DNA from: Oscillospiraceae bacterium
Lineage (GTDB): Bacteria; Bacillota; Clostridia; Oscillospirales; Ruminococcaceae
Length of the DNA stretch: 9,375 bases
Direction of reading: 5' to 3'
Assembly: GCA_018110855.1 (NCBI GenBank)
Contig: JAGBFZ010000377.1
Coordinates: 1 to 9,375 of the forward strand
Of this stretch, positions 1 to 6,737 are shown piece after piece. The notes under the pieces were generated by a model, which saw only the letters and a program-made list of their open reading frames with translations, made no database searches and was not told the DNA's origin. The position numbers were made by a program, and so were the translations under genes. Every line of letters begins with the position of its first letter. Position 1 is the stretch's first letter.

Positions 1-1
1 A

Positions 2-979
2 ATCAAGGAACGTGCAAAAAAAGGGCTGCTTGAGCAGATACTCGGAGGCACACAGTATATCAGAACACACATAGATGTTACCGACCCGAAGCTCACAGGG
101 CTCAAGGCAATGCTGGAGCTTCGTGAGGAGGTAAAGGATTATGCCGATATCCAGATCGTAGCTTTTCCGCAGGAGGGAATGTACTCATACAAGGGCGGTG
201 ACGAACTTGTTGAAGAGGCTCTCATAATGGGCGCAGACTGTGTCGGTGCTATTCCTCACTTTGAATACACGTCGGAGCTTGGAACAAAATCTGTAAAAAA
301 AGCTGTGGAGCTGGCTGTAAAGTATGATAAGCTTGTAGATATACATTGTGACGAGACTGACGATGATATGTCACGTTTTGCTGAAGTACTGGCATATGAA
401 GCTATGGATAAAGGTATCGGCGAAAAGACTGCAGCAAGCCACACCTGTGCAATGGGTTCATACAACAATGCATATGCTTTCAAGCTTTTCAAGCTCCTGA
501 AAAAATCGGGTATCAATTTTATTTCCTGCCCGACAGAAAATATTCATCTTCAGGGACGATACGATGTATATCCCAAACGCAGAGGACTTACAAGGGTGAA
601 GGAAATGCTTGATGACGGCATAAATGTATGCTTTGCCCAGGACTCCATATGCGACCCGTGGTATCCTCTCGGAAACGGAAATCTGATGTATGTTCTGGAC
701 GCTGGCTTTCATATCAGCCACCTTACAGCACCGCAGTACATGAACAGAGCCCTTGATCTTATTACATCGAACGGAGCAAAAACGCTTCACCTCGGAGAAA
801 GCTACTTCCTTAGAGAAAAAAATCCTGCAAGCTTTATTGTTATTGATGCAAAGAATGATTTTGACGCTCTTCGAAACCGTGCTCAGGTGCTTATGTCGGT
901 AAGAAACGGCAAAATTATTTTTCAGAAACAGCCTATGTCGTTTTGCAGTGAGATGCTCAGCAGATATTTTGAAATATAA
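2..979 (+). CDS. codA: cytosine deaminase, CodA family (5'-truncated by window edge)
   Basis: Amidohydrolase-superfamily metalloenzyme that deaminates cytosine to uracil (pyrimidine salvage, cytosol). The frame is open from base 2, so the true start is outside the window. 325 residues are visible against 427 in E. coli CodA, and the missing N-terminus should carry the first HxH metal ligands. Visible family landmarks in order: RTHIDV near 62-79; VAFPQEG with the substrate-contacting Gln; HCDE (His 344-346, Glu 353-355); SHTCAM (His 440-442); NIHLQGR; YPKRRG; and the metal/catalytic Asp at 641-643 within AQDSICDPWYPLG. Similarity to E. coli CodA runs through nearly the whole visible part. Oddities: the residue matching E. 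coli Asp314 is Ser (644-646) and that matching Phe316 is Cys (650-652), so the preferred base may be 5-methylcytosine or another substituted cytosine. An ATG at 110 opens the frame but lies inside conserved sequence and is not the start. No clear terminator follows. Confidence 0.93.
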   Translation: MKERAKKGLLEQILGGTQYIRTHIDVTDPKLTGLKAMLELREEVKDYADIQIVAFPQEGMYSYKGGDELVEEALIMGADCVGAIPHFEYTSELGTKSVKKAVELAVKYDKLVDIHCDETDDDMSRFAEVLAYEAMDKGIGEKTAASHTCAMGSYNNAYAFKLFKLLKKSGINFISCPTENIHLQGRYDVYPKRRGLTRVKEMLDDGINVCFAQDSICDPWYPLGNGNLMYVLDAGFHISHLTAPQYMNRALDLITSNGAKTLHLGESYFLREKNPASFIVIDAKNDFDALRNRAQVLMSVRNGKIIFQKQPMSFCSEMLSRYFEI

Positions 980-1156
980 AAAATTATAAAGCCATGTCAG
1001 GCAAATACAGTCGACAGGGATGATTTTTCAAAGTTTTTTGCAGAAGCAAATGAATAAAGCATTATTACAAAATTCAAAATGTGCCATAAACTAAAGGAAA
1101 ATGTTGTATAAATTTTGGTATTATGCAAGAATATAATTTTAAAATTGCATTTTTAC

Positions 1157-1184
1157 TTGACTTCTTCAGAATATTTGCTATAAT
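1157..1184 (+). promoter_or_regulatory. strong sigma-A promoter of the amino-acid ABC operon
   Basis: The -35 is TTGACT (1157-1162), the spacer is 16 bases, and the -10 is a perfect TATAAT (1179-1184) preceded by TGC, which makes an extended -10. Transcription should begin near 1191, giving a 5' UTR of about 50 bases. The DNA just upstream is very AT-rich and holds a perfect 12-base palindrome, AATTTTAAAATT (1135-1146), flanked by ATGCAA (1123-1128) and TTGCAT (1145-1150). This could act as an UP element or a regulator site. Confidence 0.85.
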
Positions 1185-1198
1185 AGACTTATAAACCA

Positions 1199-1212
1199 AT
1201 GAGAGAACTCAT
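1199..1212 (+). repeat. inverted repeat at the 5' end of the ABC operon transcript
   Basis: ATGAG-AGAA-CTCAT is a perfect 5-bp inverted repeat about 8 bases after the predicted transcription start. It may be an operator just downstream of the promoter or a small 5' stem-loop with a four-base loop. The sequence alone does not separate the two. Confidence 0.45.
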
Positions 1213-1242
1213 ACACATATCCGCTGAAAGGAAATGATATAA

Positions 1243-1968
1243 ATGATAAGACTTGAAGATGTTCATAAAAGCTTCGGAGAGCTTGAAGTTCTCAAAGGAA
1301 TTGATCTTCATGTCAAAGAGGGTGAAAAACTGGTTATCATCGGCCCCAGCGGTTCGGGAAAAAGTACGCTTATCAGGTGTATGAACTATCTTGAAGAGCC
1401 GACCTCAGGCAAGGTTTATATCCACGATCACCTTTTGAGCAGAAAACGAAGAGCCTTTATCAACCGTATTCATTCGTCGATGGTTTTCCAACAGTTTAAC
1501 CTTTATCCGCATCTTACAGTGCTGGACAATCTTACTCTTGCACCAATAAAGCTGAAACAGGTCCCACGCAAAGAAGCCGAGGAGCTGGCTATGAAATATC
1601 TGAAGCGTGTTGGTCTGGAATCAAAGGCGAATGTTTATCCCACGACCCTTTCGGGCGGTCAGCAGCAGCGTATTGCCATAGCAAGAGCGCTGACAATGCA
1701 GAACAGGATAATTTTCTTTGACGAACCCACATCTGCCCTTGACCCTGAAATGGTGCAGGAAGTCCTTGATGTTATGATAGAGCTTTCTCACGAAAAGAAT
1801 TTCACAATGGTCGTTGTGACTCATGAGATGGGCTTTGCAAGAGAAGTTGCAGATCGTGTCATTTTTGTTGACGGCGGACACATTCTTGAGGAAGGCACTC
1901 CCGAGCATTTCTTTACAGCTCCTCAGCACGAGCGAACAAAGGCATTCCTCAGCAAAATAATCAGGTAA
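1243..1968 (+). CDS. polar amino-acid ABC transporter ATP-binding protein (GlnQ/HisP type)
   Basis: Cytoplasmic ATPase that drives the importer formed with the next three genes. It has 241 residues, the normal length for the family. Motifs in order: Walker [10 protein letters not shown] (34-42), Q-loop Gln83 within [11 protein letters not shown], signature LSGGQ (136-140), Walker B IIFFDE (156-161), D-loop SALD (164-167) and switch His194 in THEMGFA. Nothing essential is missing. The ATG is preceded by AGGA (1229-1232) at 10 bases. It is the first gene of the operon, directly behind the promoter at 1157-1184. The family (PAAT: glutamine, glutamate, arginine, cystine and similar) is certain, but the ATPase does not reveal the substrate. 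Confidence 0.95.
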   Translation: MIRLEDVHKSFGELEVLKGIDLHVKEGEKLVIIGPSGSGKSTLIRCMNYLEEPTSGKVYIHDHLLSRKRRAFINRIHSSMVFQQFNLYPHLTVLDNLTLAPIKLKQVPRKEAEELAMKYLKRVGLESKANVYPTTLSGGQQQRIAIARALTMQNRIIFFDEPTSALDPEMVQEVLDVMIELSHEKNFTMVVVTHEMGFAREVADRVIFVDGGHILEEGTPEHFFTAPQHERTKAFLSKIIR

Positions 1969-1993
1969 TATCCGCAGGAGCGGTATTATAAAA

Positions 1994-2023
1994 AGCTGTA
2001 TGAAAAGGAAAGAGCATACAGCT
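1994..2023 (+). repeat. intercistronic stem-loop between ATPase and binding protein
   Basis: AGCTGTATG (1994-2002) and CATACAGCT (2015-2023) form a perfect 9-bp stem with a 12-base loop. No run of T follows, so this is not an intrinsic terminator. Its place directly before the ribosome site of the binding-protein gene suggests an RNA-processing or 5'-stabilising hairpin that would raise binding-protein mRNA relative to the ATPase. Confidence 0.6.
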
Positions 2024-2048
2024 GTTATAGAAAGGTATGGTGTTTTAT

Positions 2049-2933
2049 ATGAAATTCAAGAAATTATTGGCGGCTGTTGCTGCAGGACTGATGATGTCAT
2101 CTCTCGCTGCCTGCGGAAGCACTTCCGGCTCATCCCCCGAGACTTCGGCTGATACATCTGCCGATACACCTGCTGCAGCTGCAGGAGAAGATAATTCCGA
2201 CAAGATACTCAAAGTAGGCGTTAAGGACGCAGTTATCGGATTCGGCTACAAGGATCCCCTTTCCGGCGAATACAGCGGCCTTGAGATAGAGCTTGCAAAG
2301 AAGATAGCAGACAGTCTCGGATATAAGGATGTTGAATTTACCACCGTAACCGCTGCCACAAGAACAGAGCTTCTTGATTCAGGTGACCTTGACTGTGTTC
2401 TTGCCACATTTACCATCACCGATGAAAGAAAAAAGAGCTGGGATTTCTCCACCGCATATTATACTGACGCAGTAACTGTACTGGTGGAAACTGCCGACGG
2501 AATCACAAATATTGACGGTCTTGTAGGAAAGAAGATCGGCGTCTCCACAGGCTCCACTTCCGCATATGCGCTTGTAAAGGCAATGAGCGAAAAGGGACTG
2601 CTCGGCGACTATGTAATTCCCGAATCCTCCGCTGATTTTGATATCTCTTCCTTCAGCGAGGGCGGCACAAGCTTCGAGCAGTTCGGTGATTATCCTGCTA
2701 TTTCCAATGCTATGACTGCAGGAACAGTTGACGCATTCTGTGTTGACAAGTCCATTCTTGCAACCTATAAGAGTGACGACCGTCAGTACATCGAGGATAC
2801 CTTCTCTCCTCAGGAATACGGCGTTGCTACCAAGAAGGATTCTCCGCTTTCCGCTCCCATTGACGAGCTTATCAAAACATGGCTTGGAGACGGAACCATC
2901 GACGGTCTGATTTCGGAATATGGACTTAACTGA
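2049..2933 (+). CDS. amino-acid ABC transporter substrate-binding lipoprotein (SBP_bac_3)
   Basis: Extracytoplasmic receptor of the importer, anchored to the membrane by a lipid. A signal peptide with KFKK and a hydrophobic core ends in lipobox LAAC with Cys22, followed by a Ser/Thr/Ala-rich linker to about residue 50. The mature part starts KILKVGVKDAVIGFGYKD and shows the family-3 landmarks LEIELAKKIA, ATFTITDERKKSWDFSTAYY (Arg127 expected at the substrate carboxylate) and VDAFCVDKSI (Asp233 expected at the amino group). The GFGYKD/TFTITDER/VDKSI pattern resembles the PEB1/GluB-like aspartate, glutamate or glutamine receptors; this is inference. I start at 2049 (294 aa) because MKFKK begins a good signal peptide. 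An upstream ATG at 2037 sits one base from its AAAGG and would add only four residues. Confidence 0.92.
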   Translation: MKFKKLLAAVAAGLMMSSLAACGSTSGSSPETSADTSADTPAAAAGEDNSDKILKVGVKDAVIGFGYKDPLSGEYSGLEIELAKKIADSLGYKDVEFTTVTAATRTELLDSGDLDCVLATFTITDERKKSWDFSTAYYTDAVTVLVETADGITNIDGLVGKKIGVSTGSTSAYALVKAMSEKGLLGDYVIPESSADFDISSFSEGGTSFEQFGDYPAISNAMTAGTVDAFCVDKSILATYKSDDRQYIEDTFSPQEYGVATKKDSPLSAPIDELIKTWLGDGTIDGLISEYGLN

Positions 2934-2956
2934 TTTTATAGCAAAAAATATTTATG

Positions 2957-2991
2957 ATGAGGGCGGCAGTACACACGGTTGCCGCCCTCAT
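2957..2991 (+). terminator. attenuating hairpin between binding protein and permeases
   Basis: ATGAGGGCGGC (2957-2967) pairs perfectly with GCCGCCCTCAT (2981-2991), an 11-bp GC-rich stem with a 13-base loop, 23 bases after the binding-protein stop codon. Only a weak T-rich stretch (TTTATT) follows. It probably works as a partial terminator and/or a barrier to 3' exonucleases, giving more binding protein than permease. Confidence 0.65.
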
Positions 2992-3012
2992 TTATTAACG
3001 GAGGAATGTGCT

Positions 3013-3780
3013 GTGTTTGATGCAGATAAATGGAATCTGATCTGGACTCACAGAGAAGCGTTTATTGACGGAACGATTTCAACACTTATTATGGCTGCCA
3101 TGGGTCTTTTGCTGGCTCTTGCTGTGGGAATAATCTTCGGTCTTTTGGCAACAAGCGGTAAAAAATCTTTAACGATCATCTCACGAATTTATGTGGAGAT
3201 CGTACAGAATACACCGCTTATGCTTCAGGCACTGTTTCTTTTTTATACTGTAACATTTTCGGGTATCAAAGGATTTACTGCACTTTTATGCGGTATCATC
3301 GCTTTAGGAATATATCACGGAGCATATATTTCCGAGGTTATCCGTGCAGGAATCGAAACAGTCCCGAAGGGACAGGCTGAGGCTGCATATTCTCAGGGCT
3401 TTACTCATACTGCGGCAATGATGTATATCATTCTTCCTCAGACTATAAAGATCATTCTACCTCCTATGGTAAATCAGGTAGTGAATCTGATAAAAAATAC
3501 CTCATGTATGTTCCTTGCAGGCGGAGCAGTAGACCTTATTTCCAGGACCAATGCTTTTGCAGTTGGAGAGGGTACAGGCTCTGCGGCAGGTCAGGGATAT
3601 ATTCTCGGCGGCATCATTTTCTTTGTGATATGCTTCCCTCTTTCTACCCTTGCGTCGGCGTGGGAAAACAAACTGAAAAGCCGTGATGTTCAGACGGTGA
3701 CAGTCCGCAAAAAAGCAGATGATATTACCGACGATGAGCTTGATAAGCTAATAGAAGTTAGCAAAGGAGGAGAAAACTAA
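3013..3780 (+). CDS. amino-acid ABC transporter permease 1 (HisM/GlnP type)
   Basis: Integral membrane subunit of the importer, 255 residues, BPD_transp_1 family. Hydrophobic segments lie near 22-46, 65-82, 88-103, 135-152 and 195-217. The conserved EIVQNTPLMLQ block is at 62-72 and the cytoplasmic EAA loop that contacts the ATPase (EVIRAGIETVPKGQAEAAYSQG) at about 108-129. A charged tail of about 38 residues follows the last helix. I start at GTG 3013, not at the in-frame ATG 2920: GGAGGA (3000-3005) lies 7 bases before 3013, whereas a 2920 start would overlap the previous gene, translate through the hairpin at 2957-2991 and add a non-family N-terminus. It ends in TAATG, overlapping the next start by one base. 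Confidence 0.92.
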   Translation: MFDADKWNLIWTHREAFIDGTISTLIMAAMGLLLALAVGIIFGLLATSGKKSLTIISRIYVEIVQNTPLMLQALFLFYTVTFSGIKGFTALLCGIIALGIYHGAYISEVIRAGIETVPKGQAEAAYSQGFTHTAAMMYIILPQTIKIILPPMVNQVVNLIKNTSCMFLAGGAVDLISRTNAFAVGEGTGSAAGQGYILGGIIFFVICFPLSTLASAWENKLKSRDVQTVTVRKKADDITDDELDKLIEVSKGGEN

Positions 3781-4550
3781 TGGATGAGTTAATGGGCAGC
3801 TTAAAAATGATAACCGACAAAAGCGTGTTCCTTTATTTGCTCAAGGGTCTTGGATTTACCGTGGGAATAGCATTTTTTGCAGTCGTTCTCGGAATAATCA
3901 TCGGCACAGTACTGGCGCTGGTGAGAAATTATTGCTTGTCAAAGAAAACAAAGATTTTCAAAATAGCAGCCATTGCCTACATTGAAATTTTCAGAAACAC
4001 ACCGCTTATGCTGTGGCTGTTTATCGGACTTGTATTTTTCCCTTCAATAGAATTTTCTGCTGATTTCACAAAGTATTTCGGTCTTTCTCGAACCGAAATG
4101 GCTGTACTTTTCAAAGCTATCATCGCATTGGTGCTTTTTACATCTTCCGTAATTGCAGAAATTGTAAGGGGCGGACTTAACTCTATTCCCAAGGGTCAGT
4201 TTGAAGCGGCATATGCTCAGGGCTTCAATTTTGTGCAGACACTTGTTTACATCATTCTGCCCCAGACCTTTAAAAATATCGTTCCAACGCTTCTCAGTCA
4301 GGTCATAACAACCATCAAGGACACGTCATATATTGCCAATATAGCAGTGGCAGAGCTTATGGGGCGCACCTTCCAGCTTATCCAGATATCACCAAGATAT
4401 ACGGGCTTCACGACACAGAATGTATCGGACGTATTCGTTCTCTGCGGCTTTGCCTGCATCTTTTATTTCATTATCAACTTTGCATTGTCCTGCATAGTCC
4501 GACATATGCAGAAACCAAAAAGAATTAAGGCAGCTGCTGTATCGGCATAA
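3780..4550 (+). CDS. amino-acid ABC transporter permease 2 (HisM/GlnP type)
   Basis: Second membrane subunit, 256 residues, probably forming a heterodimer with permease 1. Hydrophobic segments lie near 18-48, 72-88, 106-125, 151-165 and 215-240. The block IEIFRNTPLMLWL is at 68-80 and the EAA loop (AEIVRGGLNSIPKGQFEAAY) at about 126-145. The start codon overlaps the previous stop (TAATG), and AAAGGAGG (3763-3770) sits 9 bases before it, inside the previous gene, so translation is likely coupled. It ends in a second TAATG shared with the dehydrogenase gene. Having two permease genes fits the glutamate/glutamine/cystine branch of the family, which often uses heterodimers. Confidence 0.94.
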   Translation: MDELMGSLKMITDKSVFLYLLKGLGFTVGIAFFAVVLGIIIGTVLALVRNYCLSKKTKIFKIAAIAYIEIFRNTPLMLWLFIGLVFFPSIEFSADFTKYFGLSRTEMAVLFKAIIALVLFTSSVIAEIVRGGLNSIPKGQFEAAYAQGFNFVQTLVYIILPQTFKNIVPTLLSQVITTIKDTSYIANIAVAELMGRTFQLIQISPRYTGFTTQNVSDVFVLCGFACIFYFIINFALSCIVRHMQKPKRIKAAAVSA

Positions 4551-5539
4551 TGCAAACTTTTTACGAAAGCAGGCTCAAAATGAATATACTTGTTACCGCT
4601 CCTTTTTCCGAGACGTTTCGGTCAAGTCTGAGAAATGAAGCAGAAAAATACTGCTGTAATATCAGATTCGGAACTGACAGCAGCGATTTATCGGCGGCGG
4701 ATATAATAATCGGAGATATTACCGCAAAGCAGGCAGAATTATGCCATAATCTCCGATGGTTACAGATCACAAGTGCCGGTGCCGACAAATACACATATGG
4801 GAGTTTCCTGCCTGAAAATGTTATATTAACAAATGTCACAGGCGCATTCGGTGATGGTATCTCCGAATATATCATAGGCACTATCCTTGCATTATTCAGA
4901 GGATTATTTTCTTATCGTCAGAATCAGGAACGCTGCGTCTGGAAAGATATGAAGACCGAACGATTTATATCAGGCAGCCGTGCTCTGATACTCGGCTGCG
5001 GAGATATTGGTTCTAAAACAGCGGTAAAGCTCAAAAGCTTTGGTGCACAAACTGTGGGTATACGAAAAAATATCCGCCCTGCAAACGGATTCGACTGTAT
5101 TTATGATTTAAAATCTCTTGACAGTGAGCTTCCTCTTGCAGATATTGTTATATGCTGTCTGCCGAAAACTCCGCTCACAGACCATCTCCTTGACAAGCGG
5201 AGAATAGGGCTTATGAAAAGTTGTGCGCTTATCGTGAATGTGGGCCGTGGCTCGCTTATTGATACAGCTGCGCTGACAGAAGCTCTCGCTGAGGGGCATT
5301 TATCCGGTGCGGTCCTTGATGTTTTTGAACAGGAACCGCTGTCGGCTGCTTCTCCCCTATGGGCTATGAATAATGTGCTGATAACGCCTCACATCTCCGG
5401 ACCGAGCTTTGGTCATTCACCTCATACAGAAAAGCTAATTACCGATATTTGTAAAGAAAATATATCCCGATATATGAATGGCAAACCACTTATTAACATG
5501 ATTCCTCCCGATCATGGTTATGCATATAACTGCATATAA
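4550..5539 (+). CDS. D-isomer-specific 2-hydroxyacid dehydrogenase
   Basis: Cytosolic NAD(P)-dependent enzyme interconverting a 2-oxoacid and a D-2-hydroxyacid. It has 329 residues. The nucleotide-binding GCGDIG is at 149-154. Catalytic residues are Arg233 (NVGRGSLID), Glu262 (DVFEQEPL) and His281 (ITPHISG). The loop after the second strand of the Rossmann fold reads GIRKN, with basic residues where NAD-specific members carry Asp, so NADP(H) is more likely; this is inference. The 4550 start overlaps the permease stop (TAATG) with AAGG 9 bases upstream. An alternative ATG at 4580 (319 aa, MNILVTAPF, AGG 6 bases before it) matches the family N-terminus better and may be the real start. Its place as last gene of an amino-acid transport operon suggests a role in handling the imported compound or its 2-oxoacid, but the substrate cannot be read from sequence. 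Confidence 0.9.
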   Translation: MQTFYESRLKMNILVTAPFSETFRSSLRNEAEKYCCNIRFGTDSSDLSAADIIIGDITAKQAELCHNLRWLQITSAGADKYTYGSFLPENVILTNVTGAFGDGISEYIIGTILALFRGLFSYRQNQERCVWKDMKTERFISGSRALILGCGDIGSKTAVKLKSFGAQTVGIRKNIRPANGFDCIYDLKSLDSELPLADIVICCLPKTPLTDHLLDKRRIGLMKSCALIVNVGRGSLIDTAALTEALAEGHLSGAVLDVFEQEPLSAASPLWAMNNVLITPHISGPSFGHSPHTEKLITDICKENISRYMNGKPLINMIPPDHGYAYNCI

Positions 5540-5640
5540 ATCGTTTTTGCATACGCATTTATCGTTATTTATTTTCTGAATAATCCCTGATTCCGCAAAT
5601 GACAATATGGAAAATTACTGCCGAAAAAAAGAAAAACCTC

Positions 5641-5669
5641 TTGACAAGCGGGTAATAATGTAGTATAAT
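5641..5669 (+). promoter_or_regulatory. consensus sigma-A promoter of the marR-marR-citrate synthase operon
   Basis: Perfect -35 TTGACA (5641-5646), 17-base spacer and perfect -10 TATAAT (5664-5669). A promoter this close to consensus normally needs a repressor, and the operator-like repeat at 5666-5684 overlaps the -10 and the start region. No convincing intrinsic terminator is visible between the dehydrogenase stop (5539) and this promoter. Confidence 0.9.
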
Positions 5670-5684
5670 AGTTTGAAAACAAAC
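5666..5684 (+). promoter_or_regulatory. MarR-type operator, copy 1
   Basis: TAATAGTTTGAAAACAAAC contains the inverted repeat GTTTG-AAAA-CAAAC (5671-5684). It overlaps the last four bases of the -10 and the expected transcription start, the standard place for a repressor. The same 19 bases with one change occur at 6189-6207. Binding by one or both MarR proteins of this operon is inferred. Confidence 0.7.
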
Positions 5685-5722
5685 CTTTGCTTTTAACATA
5701 ACCCAAAAGTGAGATGATAATC

Positions 5723-6160
5723 ATGGTTCAGAAGCCGCTGGAGGTCGTGCTGAAAGGCGGTGAATTCCGAAAATATTCGGATTCAAAGTTTTCATTGCTG
5801 AGAAAGCATTACGATATGAAGCGAGCGGAATTTGAAGTCATTTACTATCTGTCCATATGCAGGGAAGAAGATTCGCTTGTAAATATTTCAGATTTCCTGA
5901 ATGCAAACAAAGGGCATATATCTTCAACTGTGTATGGTCTTATAGAAAAGGGCTATATCAACTCCATGCAGGATAAAAACGACCGCAGATATATGCATTT
6001 CAGCCTTACCGATAAAGGCAAGGAAGCGGCGGCTGATATAGAAAATGTATGGAAGGACATCAAGAAAGAGCTTTACTATGGACTGACCGATGAAGAGATC
6101 GCCTCATTCCAGAAAATTTTCCGAAAGATATGCAAAAATATAGAGCACTTTATGATATAA
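5723..6160 (+). CDS. MarR family transcriptional regulator (first of two)
   Basis: Winged-helix DNA-binding protein of 145 residues, expected to act as a dimer in the cytoplasm. N-terminal dimerisation helix; MKRAEFEVIYYLS (32-44) starts the wHTH; recognition region NISDFLNANKGHISSTVYGLIEKGYI (about 54-79); wing QDKNDRRYMHFSLT (83-96) with the family's Asp-x-x-x/Arg-Arg pattern; C-terminal dimerisation helices. I start at ATG 5723 because AGTGAG (5708-5713) is 9 bases upstream. The ATG at 5714 has no room for a ribosome site. It lies directly behind the consensus promoter and operator copy 1, so autoregulation is likely. The ligand is unknown. Confidence 0.88.
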   Translation: MVQKPLEVVLKGGEFRKYSDSKFSLLRKHYDMKRAEFEVIYYLSICREEDSLVNISDFLNANKGHISSTVYGLIEKGYINSMQDKNDRRYMHFSLTDKGKEAAADIENVWKDIKKELYYGLTDEEIASFQKIFRKICKNIEHFMI

Positions 6161-6180
6161 CATATCGGTAAGTGCTTTAT
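6140..6180 (+). terminator. hairpin at the end of the first marR gene (possible partial terminator)
   Basis: 6140-6150 pairs with 6170-6180 (AGCACTT/AAGTGCT core, 11 bp with one G·U). A further inner stem is GATAT (6154-6158) with ATATC (6162-6166). The structure includes the stop codon and runs into TTTATTTC. The T-run is short, so it may only reduce, or protect against decay of, the transcript entering the next gene. Confidence 0.4.
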
Positions 6181-6188
6181 TTCAAGGC

Positions 6189-6207
6189 TAATAGTTTGGA
6201 AACAAAC
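6189..6207 (+). promoter_or_regulatory. MarR-type operator, copy 2
   Basis: TAATAGTTTGGAAACAAAC matches copy 1 (5666-5684) at 18 of 19 positions and holds GTTTG-GAAA-CAAAC. It lies between the two marR genes, 35 bases before the second start. A TATAAA (6210-6215) follows at once, but I see no good -35, so it could control a weak internal promoter or act as a roadblock to transcription from 5641. Confidence 0.65.
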
Positions 6208-6242
6208 AGTATAAAATCAAATTACAGAAAGGAACGATCATT

Positions 6243-6737
6243 TTGGCTGAAAAAAATGAAACGATGAAGGAGATCGCCCACGAAATAACATACAGACGGT
6301 ATCTGTTATCAAAGGATGACGCAAAATTTATGCTCAAAGACATAAATATTGCCGAATACATAGCGCTTCATTATATGTGTGAGCATATTGAAAGCAATCC
6401 TATCTATTCGGGCAGGATATATCTCAGCGAGATATCGGAAAAGCTCAATCTTCCCATCAGAAAGACATCAAAGCTTATCAGAGAGATGAACAGCAAAAAC
6501 CTTGTCAGCTGGGATCATGACGGTGACGGAAAGGACGGCACCTATGTGACCATAACCGACCATGGAAAAACTGTGTTTGAAGAGACCGACACTAAGCTTA
6601 AAGATTTCTATTCAAGAGTACTTCAGAATTTCGGCAGGGATAAGATCGTTCAGCTTCTTCAGCTTATGAAGGAGTTCGATTCCGTAATGAGAACTGAACC
6701 GGATCAAATGGAGGATGCAAATGAAACAGATGAATGA
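6243..6737 (+). CDS. MarR-like winged-helix regulator (second of two), TTG start
   Basis: 164-residue protein with the MarR layout: N-terminal helix, wHTH core IAEYIALHYMCEHIE (36-50), recognition region LSEISEKLNLPIRKTSKLIREMNSKNLV (about 61-88), wing DHDGDGKDGTYVTIT (91-105) and C-terminal helices. It is only distantly related to the first regulator. The wing has lost the arginines usual at its tip and is Asp/Gly-rich instead, so DNA contact or specificity may differ. The start is TTG 6243, set by AAAGGA (6228-6233) 9 bases upstream; the first ATG (6264) has no ribosome site. The 3' end overlaps the citrate synthase start by 17 bases, and the GGAGG for that gene (6710-6714) lies inside this one, so the two are translationally coupled. 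Confidence 0.85.
   Translation: MAEKNETMKEIAHEITYRRYLLSKDDAKFMLKDINIAEYIALHYMCEHIESNPIYSGRIYLSEISEKLNLPIRKTSKLIREMNSKNLVSWDHDGDGKDGTYVTITDHGKTVFEETDTKLKDFYSRVLQNFGRDKIVQLLQLMKEFDSVMRTEPDQMEDANETDE

Noticed and set aside
1968..1987. CCGC-AGGA-GCGG hairpin right after the ATPase stop
   Set aside because: Only four base pairs form and the flanks do not extend the stem; too weak to call beside the 9-bp stem at 1994-2023.
2920..3012. Longer form of permease 1 starting at ATG 2920
   Set aside because: It would overlap the binding-protein gene, run through an 11-bp hairpin and add a non-family N-terminus. GTG 3013 has GGAGGA at 7 bases.
5540..5640. Terminator after the dehydrogenase gene
   Set aside because: Only short AT stems such as TTATT/AATAA are found, with no GC-rich stem plus T-run, so termination here cannot be supported.
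6160..6242. Separate strong promoter for the second marR gene
   Set aside because: TATAAA at 6210-6215 has no acceptable -35 at 16-18 bases, and the bases matching the first promoter's -35 and -10 positions (6164-6169, 6187-6192) are poor.
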